Origin: Thermodesulfobacteriota bacterium
Lineage (GTDB): Bacteria > Desulfobacterota > Desulfobacteria > Desulfobacterales > RPRI01
Assembly (NCBI GenBank): GCA_030836965.1
Contig: JAUPLM010000164.1
Span: 1 to 11,195, forward strand
Length of the DNA: 11,195 nucleotides
Reading direction: 5' to 3'
In this document: positions 5,335 through 11,195 of the stretch, in pieces
Numbering within the stretch: position 1 is the stretch's first letter
How the letters are laid out: each line of letters starts with the position of its first letter
Notes under the pieces: generated by a model
Seen by the model: the letters and a program-made list of their open reading frames with translations, nothing else
Databases searched by the model: none
Told to the model about the DNA's origin: nothing
Made by a program: the position numbers and the translations under genes

Positions 5335-7785
5335 CATCATGAAATAAGGATCAACATCTGCGGATATACTGACATCTCTGCCGCATATTCTTTGCGCATT
5401 TTCAAACATTATCTTACGTACAAACCTGTGAAGCTGCTTTGAATCATCCCCTTTTAAAAGGATCTGCCATCTGAACCGGCCTGCTATTCTCGTAACCGAA
5501 GCTTCAATCGGGCCGAGAAGATCCACCGATTTATGAAAAGATTTATTCTCCGCTCTCAAAGCGTTGCAGCATTCTCCGATGGCTTTCGCGCATTCATGGG
5601 TTCTTTTCTTATCCCTTCCCGACAATCTTATCATGATCATTCTTGAAAATGGAGGATAATTCAACTCTTTCCGGAAACGGATTTCCTTATCATAAAAAGA
5701 TTTAAAATCCTGATCTCTCGCGGAAAGAATAGTGAAATGTTCCGGATTGTAAGTCTGAAGTATAACCCTTCCTTTTGAACTCCCGCGCCCGGCCCTTCCC
5801 GCAACCTGCGCCAGAAGCTGAAATGTGCGCTCACCCGCCCGGAAATCGGGGAAGGCAAGCGACAGATCCGCGCATATTATGCCGACAAGCGTGATATCCG
5901 GATAATCATGCCCTTTCGCGATCATCTGGGTTCCGACAAGAACATCGATGCTCTTCTCACTCAGGCCTTTTAAGATTTTAACCGTCGAACCTTTTCGCAC
6001 AGTCGTGTCCGAATCCATTCTCTCAACCTTTGCCCCGGGGAAAAGGCTCTTTACGGCGGCTTCGACCTTTTCGGTTCCCAGCCCCAAAAGCTTTATCTCT
6101 GAAGAACCGCATTTACCGCAATTGGAACCCGATGCTTTAGTAAAGCCGCAGTAATGGCATTTATATGCATTCGCCGATTTGTGAAGAGTCAGGGAAATAT
6201 CGCAGTTTTTACACCTCACCGCCTCCCCGCACGCTCCGCATACCGGAAAGCCTGAAAATCCCCTCCGGTTCAAAAACAGGAGAACCTGCTCTTTCCGGTC
6301 CAGTGTTTCCTTCATGCGGCAAATAAGCTCATCCGAAAAATGCCGTCTTATTCCGCGGCTGTCACGGTTCTTCTTTAAATCGACAACGGTAATTTCCGGC
6401 AGCGTTCTGTCTTCAACACGCTTTGTCAAAGTAACTTCAGAAAACTTTTTTACTGAAACATTATGGTATGACTGAACGGAAGGAGTCGCAGAGCCGAGAC
6501 GCACAATGGCATTTTCGAATTTTGCTCTGACTACCGCAAGGTCTCTCGCGTTGTATTTGAGCCCGCCCTCCTGCTCATATGAAGAATCATGCTCTTCATC
6601 GACTACTATAATGCCAGTATTGCAGAGCGGCGCGAATACGGCGGATCTTGCGCCTATTACAACGGGGGTTTTATTGGCTGCGATCCTGACCCATTGATCA
6701 AACTTTTCTCCGGCTGAAAGGCTGCTGTGCAGGATCGCCACGCATTCGCCGAAACGCGCCCTGAATCGCCTTTCCATCTGGGAGATAAGCGCTATTTCAG
6801 GCACGAGAACCAGTACGCCAAACCCCTGATTTACGGCAGAAGAAGCAAGGTTCATATAGACTTCCGTTTTGCCGCTTCCGGTGATTCCTGTCAGAAGAAA
6901 GGGAGCGAAACCTTTTCCCAGAAAGCTTCCGATTCGGGATACCGCCTTTTCCTGCTCCGGGGTCAAAACGGGCGCAATGTCAGGGGTTATTGTTTCACCG
7001 AAGGGATCGCGGTAAACCGGTTTGTGTAAGGAAGTTATATATCCCTTACCTTCGAGAACACTGACTGCCCTTGAAGCGCCCGGCAGAAGCTGATTAAGAC
7101 GCTTCAGGGAAATTTCCCCGTGCGATTTAAGGCAATCGATAACCTTGCTCTGCGATTTTGAAATTTTGCCGGCAGGAAAACTTGATCCGGATAAAAAAAT
7201 ATAAGATTCGGTCATTCCCTTCGTCTTACCGGGCTTTATCTCTTTTTTCTTCTCTATCAGTTTCCGTTTTTCCATTGAATTAAGAAGCGCCCCTGGAATG
7301 TCACAATTCATCTTTCTGCAAAGTTCCTTAACGCTCATGGGGTTTTGTTCAAGCAGCCTTAAAACCCCTTCTTCAAAAGGCGCGGACCTCTTTCCGCCGG
7401 CAGCCGCTTTCCCGTTATCCGTAATTGCGTAATTTGCGATTTCACGAAAATTCAGGCCGCCGGGGAGGGCTGTTTTTATTACTTCCCCGATGGGATGGAT
7501 GTAATAATCGGAAATCCATTCAAAGAAGGGAACCATTGACGGCTGAAAAAGAGGGGTTTCGTCAAGAACATCTATAATGTCTTTTATTTCTTTATCATCT
7601 TTTGCTTCTTTTTCCCGTTTGTTCCCGCAAAGAACATATCCTGTTACCGCGCGCTGTCCGAACGGAACAAGCACCCTTTTCCCGGGCAACGGAATATCGT
7701 CCATGCCTTCCGGAACCATATAAGTGTATGAACCGAAAACCGGCAAAGCCACGGCAACATCGATATATTTAGGACTCTTTACCAT
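5332..7785 (-). CDS. priA: Primosomal replication-restart helicase PriA
   Basis: 3'-to-5' superfamily 2 DNA helicase that recognises stalled forks and reloads the replicative helicase. The 817-residue chain has an N-terminal 3'-DNA-binding domain (about 1-110, with VALPVFGSYTY and ALPGGL), winged-helix-like segments (about 130-260), the helicase lobe with Walker A GITGSGKT (300-307), Walker B DEEHD (396-400) and GSATPS (431-436), a zinc-binding insert with eight Cys (516, 519, 525, 528, 543, 546, 556, 559), a second lobe with GTQMIAKGHDYPD (618-630) and QVAGRAGRG (660-668), and the C-terminal domain (about 690-817). It is longer than E. coli PriA (732), mostly in the linker around 115-270. 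The ATG at 7785 lacks a clear ribosome site (only GAAAAG nearby). All catalytic residues are present. It is divergent from the permease gene and is followed by the phosphoesterase. Confidence 0.97.
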   Translation of the reverse strand: MVKSPKYIDVAVALPVFGSYTYMVPEGMDDIPLPGKRVLVPFGQRAVTGYVLCGNKREKEAKDDKEIKDIIDVLDETPLFQPSMVPFFEWISDYYIHPIGEVIKTALPGGLNFREIANYAITDNGKAAAGGKRSAPFEEGVLRLLEQNPMSVKELCRKMNCDIPGALLNSMEKRKLIEKKKEIKPGKTKGMTESYIFLSGSSFPAGKISKSQSKVIDCLKSHGEISLKRLNQLLPGASRAVSVLEGKGYITSLHKPVYRDPFGETITPDIAPVLTPEQEKAVSRIGSFLGKGFAPFLLTGITGSGKTEVYMNLASSAVNQGFGVLVLVPEIALISQMERRFRARFGECVAILHSSLSAGEKFDQWVRIAANKTPVVIGARSAVFAPLCNTGIIVVDEEHDSSYEQEGGLKYNARDLAVVRAKFENAIVRLGSATPSVQSYHNVSVKKFSEVTLTKRVEDRTLPEITVVDLKKNRDSRGIRRHFSDELICRMKETLDRKEQVLLFLNRRGFSGFPVCGACGEAVRCKNCDISLTLHKSANAYKCHYCGFTKASGSNCGKCGSSEIKLLGLGTEKVEAAVKSLFPGAKVERMDSDTTVRKGSTVKILKGLSEKSIDVLVGTQMIAKGHDYPDITLVGIICADLSLAFPDFRAGERTFQLLAQVAGRAGRGSSKGRVILQTYNPEHFTILSARDQDFKSFYDKEIRFRKELNYPPFSRMIMIRLSGRDKKRTHECAKAIGECCNALRAENKSFHKSVDLLGPIEASVTRIAGRFRWQILLKGDDSKQLHRFVRKIMFENAQRICGRDVSISADVDPYFMM

Positions 7786-7850
7786 TTTATACTTTTCAAT
7801 ATTTAAAAATGCTGTTAAAACGCAAATGTTTTGAATATGAGTATAAAGGA

Positions 7851-7957
7851 GTCAGGAGCCAGAATACAGAAGTCAGAATAAATCTGGACTCCTGCTTTTG
7901 CGGGGGTTATGATTTCCGATGCTTCTGCAATTGGTTCTTCTGAATTCTGGCTCCTGA
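7851..7957. repeat. Imperfect inverted-repeat element in the priA/permease divergent spacer
   Basis: The left arm 7852-7872 (starting TCAGGAGCCAGAAT) and right arm 7937-7957 (ending ATTCTGGCTCCTGA) pair at 20 of 21 positions, enclosing 64 nt. Inside the loop CTCCTGC-TTTT-GCGGGGG (about 7889-7906) forms a second, smaller hairpin with two G-U pairs. That core resembles the ggactcccgctttcgcggg type of dispersed palindrome common in many bacterial genomes. No flanking target duplication is obvious. It may be a non-autonomous repeat (MITE or REP-like) or a transcript structure. Confidence 0.7.
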
Positions 7958-8016
7958 ATTCTGAGCAGTTAATATATAGCATAAAACACATTTTAAGGAA
8001 AAAAATATATACGTCC

Positions 8017-8928
8017 ATGTCCAGTTCTGTTGCAACAACCGGTAAAGTTCCTGCATCCGCCAAGGCGGCGTTAAGCATCGCCTGCTTTCTCTGGGCGATC
8101 TCTTTTATAGCAACCAAAGTCGCGGTTGCAAGTGTTCCGCCCCTTACTCTTGTTACTTTGAGGCTCCTGATATCATCCTTATGTTTTTTTGTCTGGTTTG
8201 TAATCAGAGGTTCAAAGCTGAAGTATGAAGGCTTGCCGTGGCTCGGGCAAATGTTCCTGCTCAGCCTGTTCGGAACAGGTCTTCACTATTCCACCCAGAC
8301 AATCGGGCTTAAGTATACGACCGCTTCCAACGCGTCCCTTTACGCGGTCACCGGTCCGGTTACAATCCTTATTATAGCCGTACTGTTCCTCGGCGAGAAA
8401 CTGACCGTTAAAAAGGCCGCAGGGCTGATTCTTGCATTGACAGGGGTTATTACAGTCATGGGAATTAAAACCCTTGCCTCCTTCGATGTTAAGGGGCACA
8501 TGCTCGGCGATCTTCTTGTTTTTGCCAGCATATTCATGTGGGGCGTGTTTACCGTTCTCGGGAAAAACATGACAAAGAGGATGAACGCGCTTGAGCTTAC
8601 CGCGATAGTCACATTTATCGGATCTCTCTGCATGATCCCTTTCGGCTGGTATGAGACACGAGCAAGCTCCTTTCCAATTCTTTCGATAGGCAGGGATGCC
8701 TGGATTGCCATAGCCTTTCTGGGAATAACATGCTCTTTTCTCGCCACTCTGCTGTATTTCAAGGCATTGGAACGGACCGAATCCCAAAAAGTAGGGGTCT
8801 ATCTTTATACCATCCCTCCCATGACATATATAATCGCCTCATTTTATCTTGGAGAAAAAATCGGCGCAAACCTGATTATCGGTTCACTTTTGGTTCTTGC
8901 AGGAGTATATATAACGGAAAACGGATAA
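8017..8928 (+). CDS. EamA/DMT-superfamily permease
   Basis: A 303-residue inner-membrane transporter of the drug/metabolite superfamily. Two EamA repeats of about five helices each are visible: the first from residue 15 (ALSIACFLWAISFIATKVAV) to about 140, with YAVTGPVTILIIAVLFLGEKLT ending its fourth and fifth helices, the second from GDLLVFASIFMWGVFTVLGK to the C-terminus, with YTIPPMTYIIASFYLGEKI mirroring the first. The repeated LGEK motifs are typical. The substrate is unknown; members export amino acids, metabolites or drugs. I start at ATG 8017, which gives a normal-length protein. The frame is open upstream to 7909, but that extension runs through the inverted-repeat element and is unlikely to be translated. 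An AAGGA lies 17 nt before the ATG, farther than usual, so the ribosome site is uncertain. It is divergent from priA. Confidence 0.9.
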   Translation: MSSSVATTGKVPASAKAALSIACFLWAISFIATKVAVASVPPLTLVTLRLLISSLCFFVWFVIRGSKLKYEGLPWLGQMFLLSLFGTGLHYSTQTIGLKYTTASNASLYAVTGPVTILIIAVLFLGEKLTVKKAAGLILALTGVITVMGIKTLASFDVKGHMLGDLLVFASIFMWGVFTVLGKNMTKRMNALELTAIVTFIGSLCMIPFGWYETRASSFPILSIGRDAWIAIAFLGITCSFLATLLYFKALERTESQKVGVYLYTIPPMTYIIASFYLGEKIGANLIIGSLLVLAGVYITENG

Positions 8929-8948
8929 GGTATTGAAGCTGTCCCGCA

Positions 8949-8972
8949 GCAGGCACAGGGGAATGTGCTTGC
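8949..8972 (+). terminator. Candidate hairpin after the permease gene
   Basis: GCAGGCAC (8949-8956) pairs with GTGCTTGC (8965-8972) with one G-U pair and an 8-nt loop, 20 nt after the permease stop. The following bases (TATTTCAGTT) are only moderately U-rich, so it is a weak intrinsic terminator at best. TATGAT (8988-8993) and TATAAA (8996-9001) just downstream are possible -10 elements for the next gene, without a convincing -35. Confidence 0.35.
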
Positions 8973-9024
8973 TATTTCAGTTCAATTTATGATAGTATAA
9001 ATCAAACGGAAAGGAGGATTTCTT

Positions 9025-9327
9025 ATGTATATCATTTTAAAAAAATCAATTGTGCTTTTTACAATCGCAGCGCTTCTTGTTATCCCTCTTTGTTCAGAGG
9101 CTCTTGCCTGGGAACGAACCATGACTGATCCCCCGGACGGGGCGGCAATGGTTGCCGATTTCATACTTTTAAGGCCGGTTGGTATCATCGGTATTGTTAC
9201 CGGCTACACTTTATTCGTTCTTTCCTCCCCGTTTTCAGCTCTCGGCGGAAATATCCAGGAGGCATGGGAACAGATGGTAGCTGCGCCCGCAAAGTTTACT
9301 TTTGCAAGACCGCTTGGAGACTTTTAA
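9025..9327 (+). CDS. Small exported or membrane protein of unknown function
   Basis: A 100-residue protein with an excellent ribosome site (AAGGAGG, 7 nt before ATG). The N-terminus is a signal peptide: K6, K7, a hydrophobic core IVLFTIAALLVIPL and probable cleavage after EALA (residue 28). The mature part has one further hydrophobic segment (about 50-70, RPVGIIGIVTGYTLFVLSSPFSALGG split around residue 62) and ends in AAPAKFTFARPLGDF. I recall similar short proteins in other deltaproteobacteria sharing the PVG...PFSALGG...P..FTFARPLGD pattern, without known function; this is memory, not a search. The product is likely a small envelope protein anchored by the second hydrophobic stretch. Its TAA stop overlaps the gltA stop on the other strand. 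No catalytic motif is visible. Confidence 0.82.
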   Translation: MYIILKKSIVLFTIAALLVIPLCSEALAWERTMTDPPDGAAMVADFILLRPVGIIGIVTGYTLFVLSSPFSALGGNIQEAWEQMVAAPAKFTFARPLGDF

Positions 9328-10607
9328 CGGTCTTCCACTGGAATGTAATCCGTAAGGGAAGGGCCGGCATATATCTGGCGGGGGCGGCTTAGCCTCCAGT
9401 TCGGATCATCCGCGCTTTCTTTCCACTGCGCTATCCATCCGGGAAGTCTTCCGATAGCAAACATGACCGTGAACATATTGGTTGGTATTCCAAGAGCCCG
9501 GAGTACAATACCGCTGTAGAAGTCTATGTTCGGATACAGGTTGTGATCTATAAAATAGTCGTCTTTTAAAGCGACCTCCTCCAGTTGCTTAGCGATATCA
9601 AGCAGGGGATCGCTTATTTTAAGCTTCTCAAGAACCCTGTCGCATGTCTTTTTCATTATTTTTGCCCTCGGGTCATAAGTCTTATAAACCCTGTGACCGA
9701 AACCCATGAGCCTGAAGGGGTCATTCTTATCCTTTGCCCTTTCAACCGCTCTTGCCACTTTACCGCCGTCCTCTTCTCTTATCTTTGTGAGCATCTCTAT
9801 TACTGCCTGATTCGCGCCTCCGTGCAGGGGACCCCACAGAGCCGCAACTCCGGCTGAGATGGCCGCATAAAGATTTACCCTTCCGCTTCCGACCATTCTT
9901 ACCGTTGAAGTTGAACAGTTCTGTTCGTGATCGGCATGGAGGATCCAGAAAACATTCAATGCCCTGACCTGATCCTCATCAATCTGATAGGGTTTGACCG
10001 GGTTATCGAACATCATATTAAGAAAATTGGCGCAGTAGGAGAGGTCGGGGCGCGGATAAACCACCTTGTGCCCTCTCGATATCTTGTAGGACATTGCGGC
10101 AAGGGTGCGTATCTTGGAAAGAAGCCGTGTTACCATAAGGTTGATCTCTTCTTCCGTAATTTTTATCTCCGGATAAAAGCTTCTCAGAGCTGTAACCATT
10201 GAAGATAGAATTCCCATCGGGTGAGAAGCCCTGGGGAAACTCTGGAAGAACGACTGCATGTCCTCGTGTATCAGAGAGTTGTCGTTCAGCAGGATTGAAA
10301 ACTGGTTGAGCTGTTTTCTTGTGGGCAATACTCCGTTTATCAGAAGATATGTCGTTTCGGTAAATATCGAATATTCCGCGAGCTGCTCAACAGGTATTCC
10401 CCTGTAGCGGAGAATGCCATTTTCTCCGTCCATGAAAGTGATCGTGCTTACACAGCTCCCGGTATTGGCAAAACCCGGATCGAGGGTGATTAATCCCGTT
10501 GTCTGTCTGAGAGCGGAAATATCAATGGCCTTTTCTCCTTCAGAGCCTTTGATCACCGGCAGTTCGTATGTCTTCCCGTCGTAAATCAATTTAACATGTT
10601 CTGACAT
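9324..10607 (-). CDS. gltA: Citrate synthase, type II (GltA family)
   Basis: Condenses acetyl-CoA and oxaloacetate to citrate, the entry step of the TCA cycle, in the cytosol. The 427-residue length equals that of E. coli GltA. It has the N-terminal small beta domain (KLIYDGKTYELPV) typical of hexameric type II enzymes, then LDPGFANTGSC, the HADHEQN motif (224-230), WGPLHGGAN with catalytic H262, GFGHRVYKTYDPRA with H305, NIDFYSG with D362, and IGRLPGWIAQW with R387; R407 follows in SRPRQIY. All three catalytic residues are present. Type II enzymes are often inhibited by NADH, but I did not identify the NADH site. 2-Methylcitrate synthase is less likely, given the N-terminal domain and length. 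The ATG has GGAGG 6 nt upstream and a good promoter at 10640-10667. The gene is monocistronic here, convergent with the small exported protein and overlapping it by four bases. Confidence 0.96.
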   Translation of the reverse strand: MSEHVKLIYDGKTYELPVIKGSEGEKAIDISALRQTTGLITLDPGFANTGSCVSTITFMDGENGILRYRGIPVEQLAEYSIFTETTYLLINGVLPTRKQLNQFSILLNDNSLIHEDMQSFFQSFPRASHPMGILSSMVTALRSFYPEIKITEEEINLMVTRLLSKIRTLAAMSYKISRGHKVVYPRPDLSYCANFLNMMFDNPVKPYQIDEDQVRALNVFWILHADHEQNCSTSTVRMVGSGRVNLYAAISAGVAALWGPLHGGANQAVIEMLTKIREEDGGKVARAVERAKDKNDPFRLMGFGHRVYKTYDPRAKIMKKTCDRVLEKLKISDPLLDIAKQLEEVALKDDYFIDHNLYPNIDFYSGIVLRALGIPTNMFTVMFAIGRLPGWIAQWKESADDPNWRLSRPRQIYAGPSLTDYIPVEDR

Positions 10608-10639
10608 TCTCTTCCTCCTTTTTAAAAAAGTGTTTTCAT

Positions 10640-10667
10640 ACTATACAAAAAATCAACCCTGGGTCAA
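10640..10667 (-). promoter_or_regulatory. Sigma70-type promoter of gltA
   Basis: On the minus strand the -35 TTGACC (complement of 10662-10667) and -10 TATAGT (complement of 10640-10645) each match the consensus at five of six positions, with a 16-nt spacer. Transcription should start near 10633, leaving a leader of about 25 nt that includes the GGAGG ribosome site. Confidence 0.65.
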
Positions 10668-10687
10668 GCATGTTAAAAAAGCTTTAA

Positions 10688-10716
10688 TTTACTTAAATTT
10701 CCCGTTGTGTTAAAAT
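10688..10716 (+). promoter_or_regulatory. Candidate promoter of the unknown gene at 10754
   Basis: TTTACT (10688-10693, four of six to the -35 consensus) and TAAAAT (10711-10716, five of six to the -10) are 17 nt apart. A start near 10723 gives a short leader of about 30 nt. It is divergent from the gltA promoter, with about 20 bp between the two -35 boxes. Confidence 0.45.
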
Positions 10717-10753
10717 TGAAACAATCGATACTGAGAGATGAAAGGGAGCTCTG

Positions 10754-11195
10754 ATGTCATTTAAGGAAAATCTTTTAAAAAAAATCAGGATTGACAGGAT
10801 GGCCGGGATAGTTCTCGATTCCATCGGACCGCCTGACAGCGGGCGCAAGATTGATAAGGAAACAATGCGCAAGATGATTGAAATGAGCCGCTATAAGACT
10901 CAAAAAGAGAGGGATCTCGAACTCTTCGTGGAGGATACCGGAAATGATAAAAAAAAGATACACGTTCTGGACAATGAACTTCCACTCTATAACACGACAG
11001 TTTATGACGTTGTTCTGCGAAAAAGCCCTACCATTAAGGAGATGCTCAACATCCGGAATGCGCTTAAATTTTTAAATGACGCGGATGTGTTTGTCTGCAA
11101 GAATGGGGATTCGGTATATTTTTTCCGCAACGTAGGTATAGCGCTCCTGGACCTTTCATTCATAGTTTCGGATTTGCAGGAAATTGAAAAAGACG
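10754..11195 (+). CDS. Unrecognised protein, N-terminal 147 residues (runs off window edge)
   Basis: I do not recognise the family. The frame is open from ATG 10754 to the edge, with AAGGGAG 5 nt upstream of the start. The product is soluble: no signal peptide or membrane segment. It begins MSFKENLLKKIRIDRMAGIV, continues with GPPDSGRKIDKETMRKMIEM (25-44) and a charged ERDLELFVED (52-61), then a region around PLYNTTVYDVVLRKSPTIKEML (77-98) that looks like a compact alpha/beta domain, and ends near LLDLSFIVSDLQEIEKD. The basic, helical N-terminus could contact nucleic acid or a protein partner, but nothing specific supports that. It is divergent from gltA with its own promoter candidate. The C-terminal part and any following genes are outside the window. 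Confidence 0.8.
   Translation, partial: MSFKENLLKKIRIDRMAGIVLDSIGPPDSGRKIDKETMRKMIEMSRYKTQKERDLELFVEDTGNDKKKIHVLDNELPLYNTTVYDVVLRKSPTIKEMLNIRNALKFLNDADVFVCKNGDSVYFFRNVGIALLDLSFIVSDLQEIEKD

Noticed and set aside
7909..8016. A 36-residue N-terminal extension of the permease
   Set aside because: It is encoded by the inverted-repeat element and is not membrane-protein-like; the ATG at 8017 gives the normal family length.
8212..8787. A 191-codon minus-strand frame
   Set aside because: It is antisense to the permease; the composition is a shadow of hydrophobic codons on the other strand.

Overview
The window looks like a chromosomal stretch from an anaerobic bacterium, most likely a Desulfobacterota (deltaproteobacterial) lineage. 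This is an inference from gene content: an oxygen-labile [4Fe-4S] single-chain serine dehydratase, a DUF1573 envelope protein whose gene appears to carry an in-frame selenocysteine UGA, and a DUF2271 periplasmic protein. Base composition is close to balanced by eye. No rRNA, tRNA, CRISPR array, transposase or phage gene was seen.

Layout. (1) Positions 1-1108, minus strand: the N-terminal part of an ALDH3-type aldehyde dehydrogenase, cut by the window edge, preceded by a secreted DUF2271 protein. (2) 1109-1449: a non-coding spacer with an eight-copy, 8-bp tandem repeat. (3) 1450-1674, plus strand: a 74-residue protein with 11 cysteines. (4) 4695 down to 1778, minus strand: a tight three-gene operon of a DUF1573 protein with an in-frame UGA, a HAD phosphatase and L-serine dehydratase, with a good sigma70-like promoter at 4763-4790. 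(5) 7785 down to 4822, minus strand: priA followed by a YfcE/MJ0936-type metallophosphoesterase whose Shine-Dalgarno overlaps the priA stop. (6) 7786-8016: an imperfect inverted-repeat element between divergent genes. (7) 8017-9327, plus strand: an EamA/DMT permease and a 100-residue exported protein. (8) 10607 down to 9324, minus strand: type II citrate synthase, convergent with and overlapping the small protein at a shared TTAA. (9) From 10754, plus strand: the start of an unrecognised protein, divergent from gltA, with its own promoter candidate.

The most notable object is the DUF1573 gene. A plain reading splits it into two fragments at a TGA at 4477-4479. The same frame stays open for 159 further codons of family-like sequence. 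The TGA sits exactly where the first Cys of the family's CGC motif is expected, giving Sec-Gly-Cys. A perfect 8-bp hairpin with a 6-nt loop begins 9 nt after the UGA. The stop codon of this gene overlaps the GTG start of the HAD gene (GTGA), so UGA readthrough may set how much of the phosphatase and serine dehydratase is made. A selenoprotein is the favoured reading. A nonsense mutation or a sequencing error remains possible, and the hairpin loop lacks the early G expected of bacterial SECIS elements.

The remaining genes are ordinary housekeeping or transport functions (replication restart, TCA entry, serine catabolism, aldehyde oxidation). Smaller points of interest are the repeats, the Cys-rich protein, the exported protein next to gltA, and the two promoters between gltA and the unknown gene.
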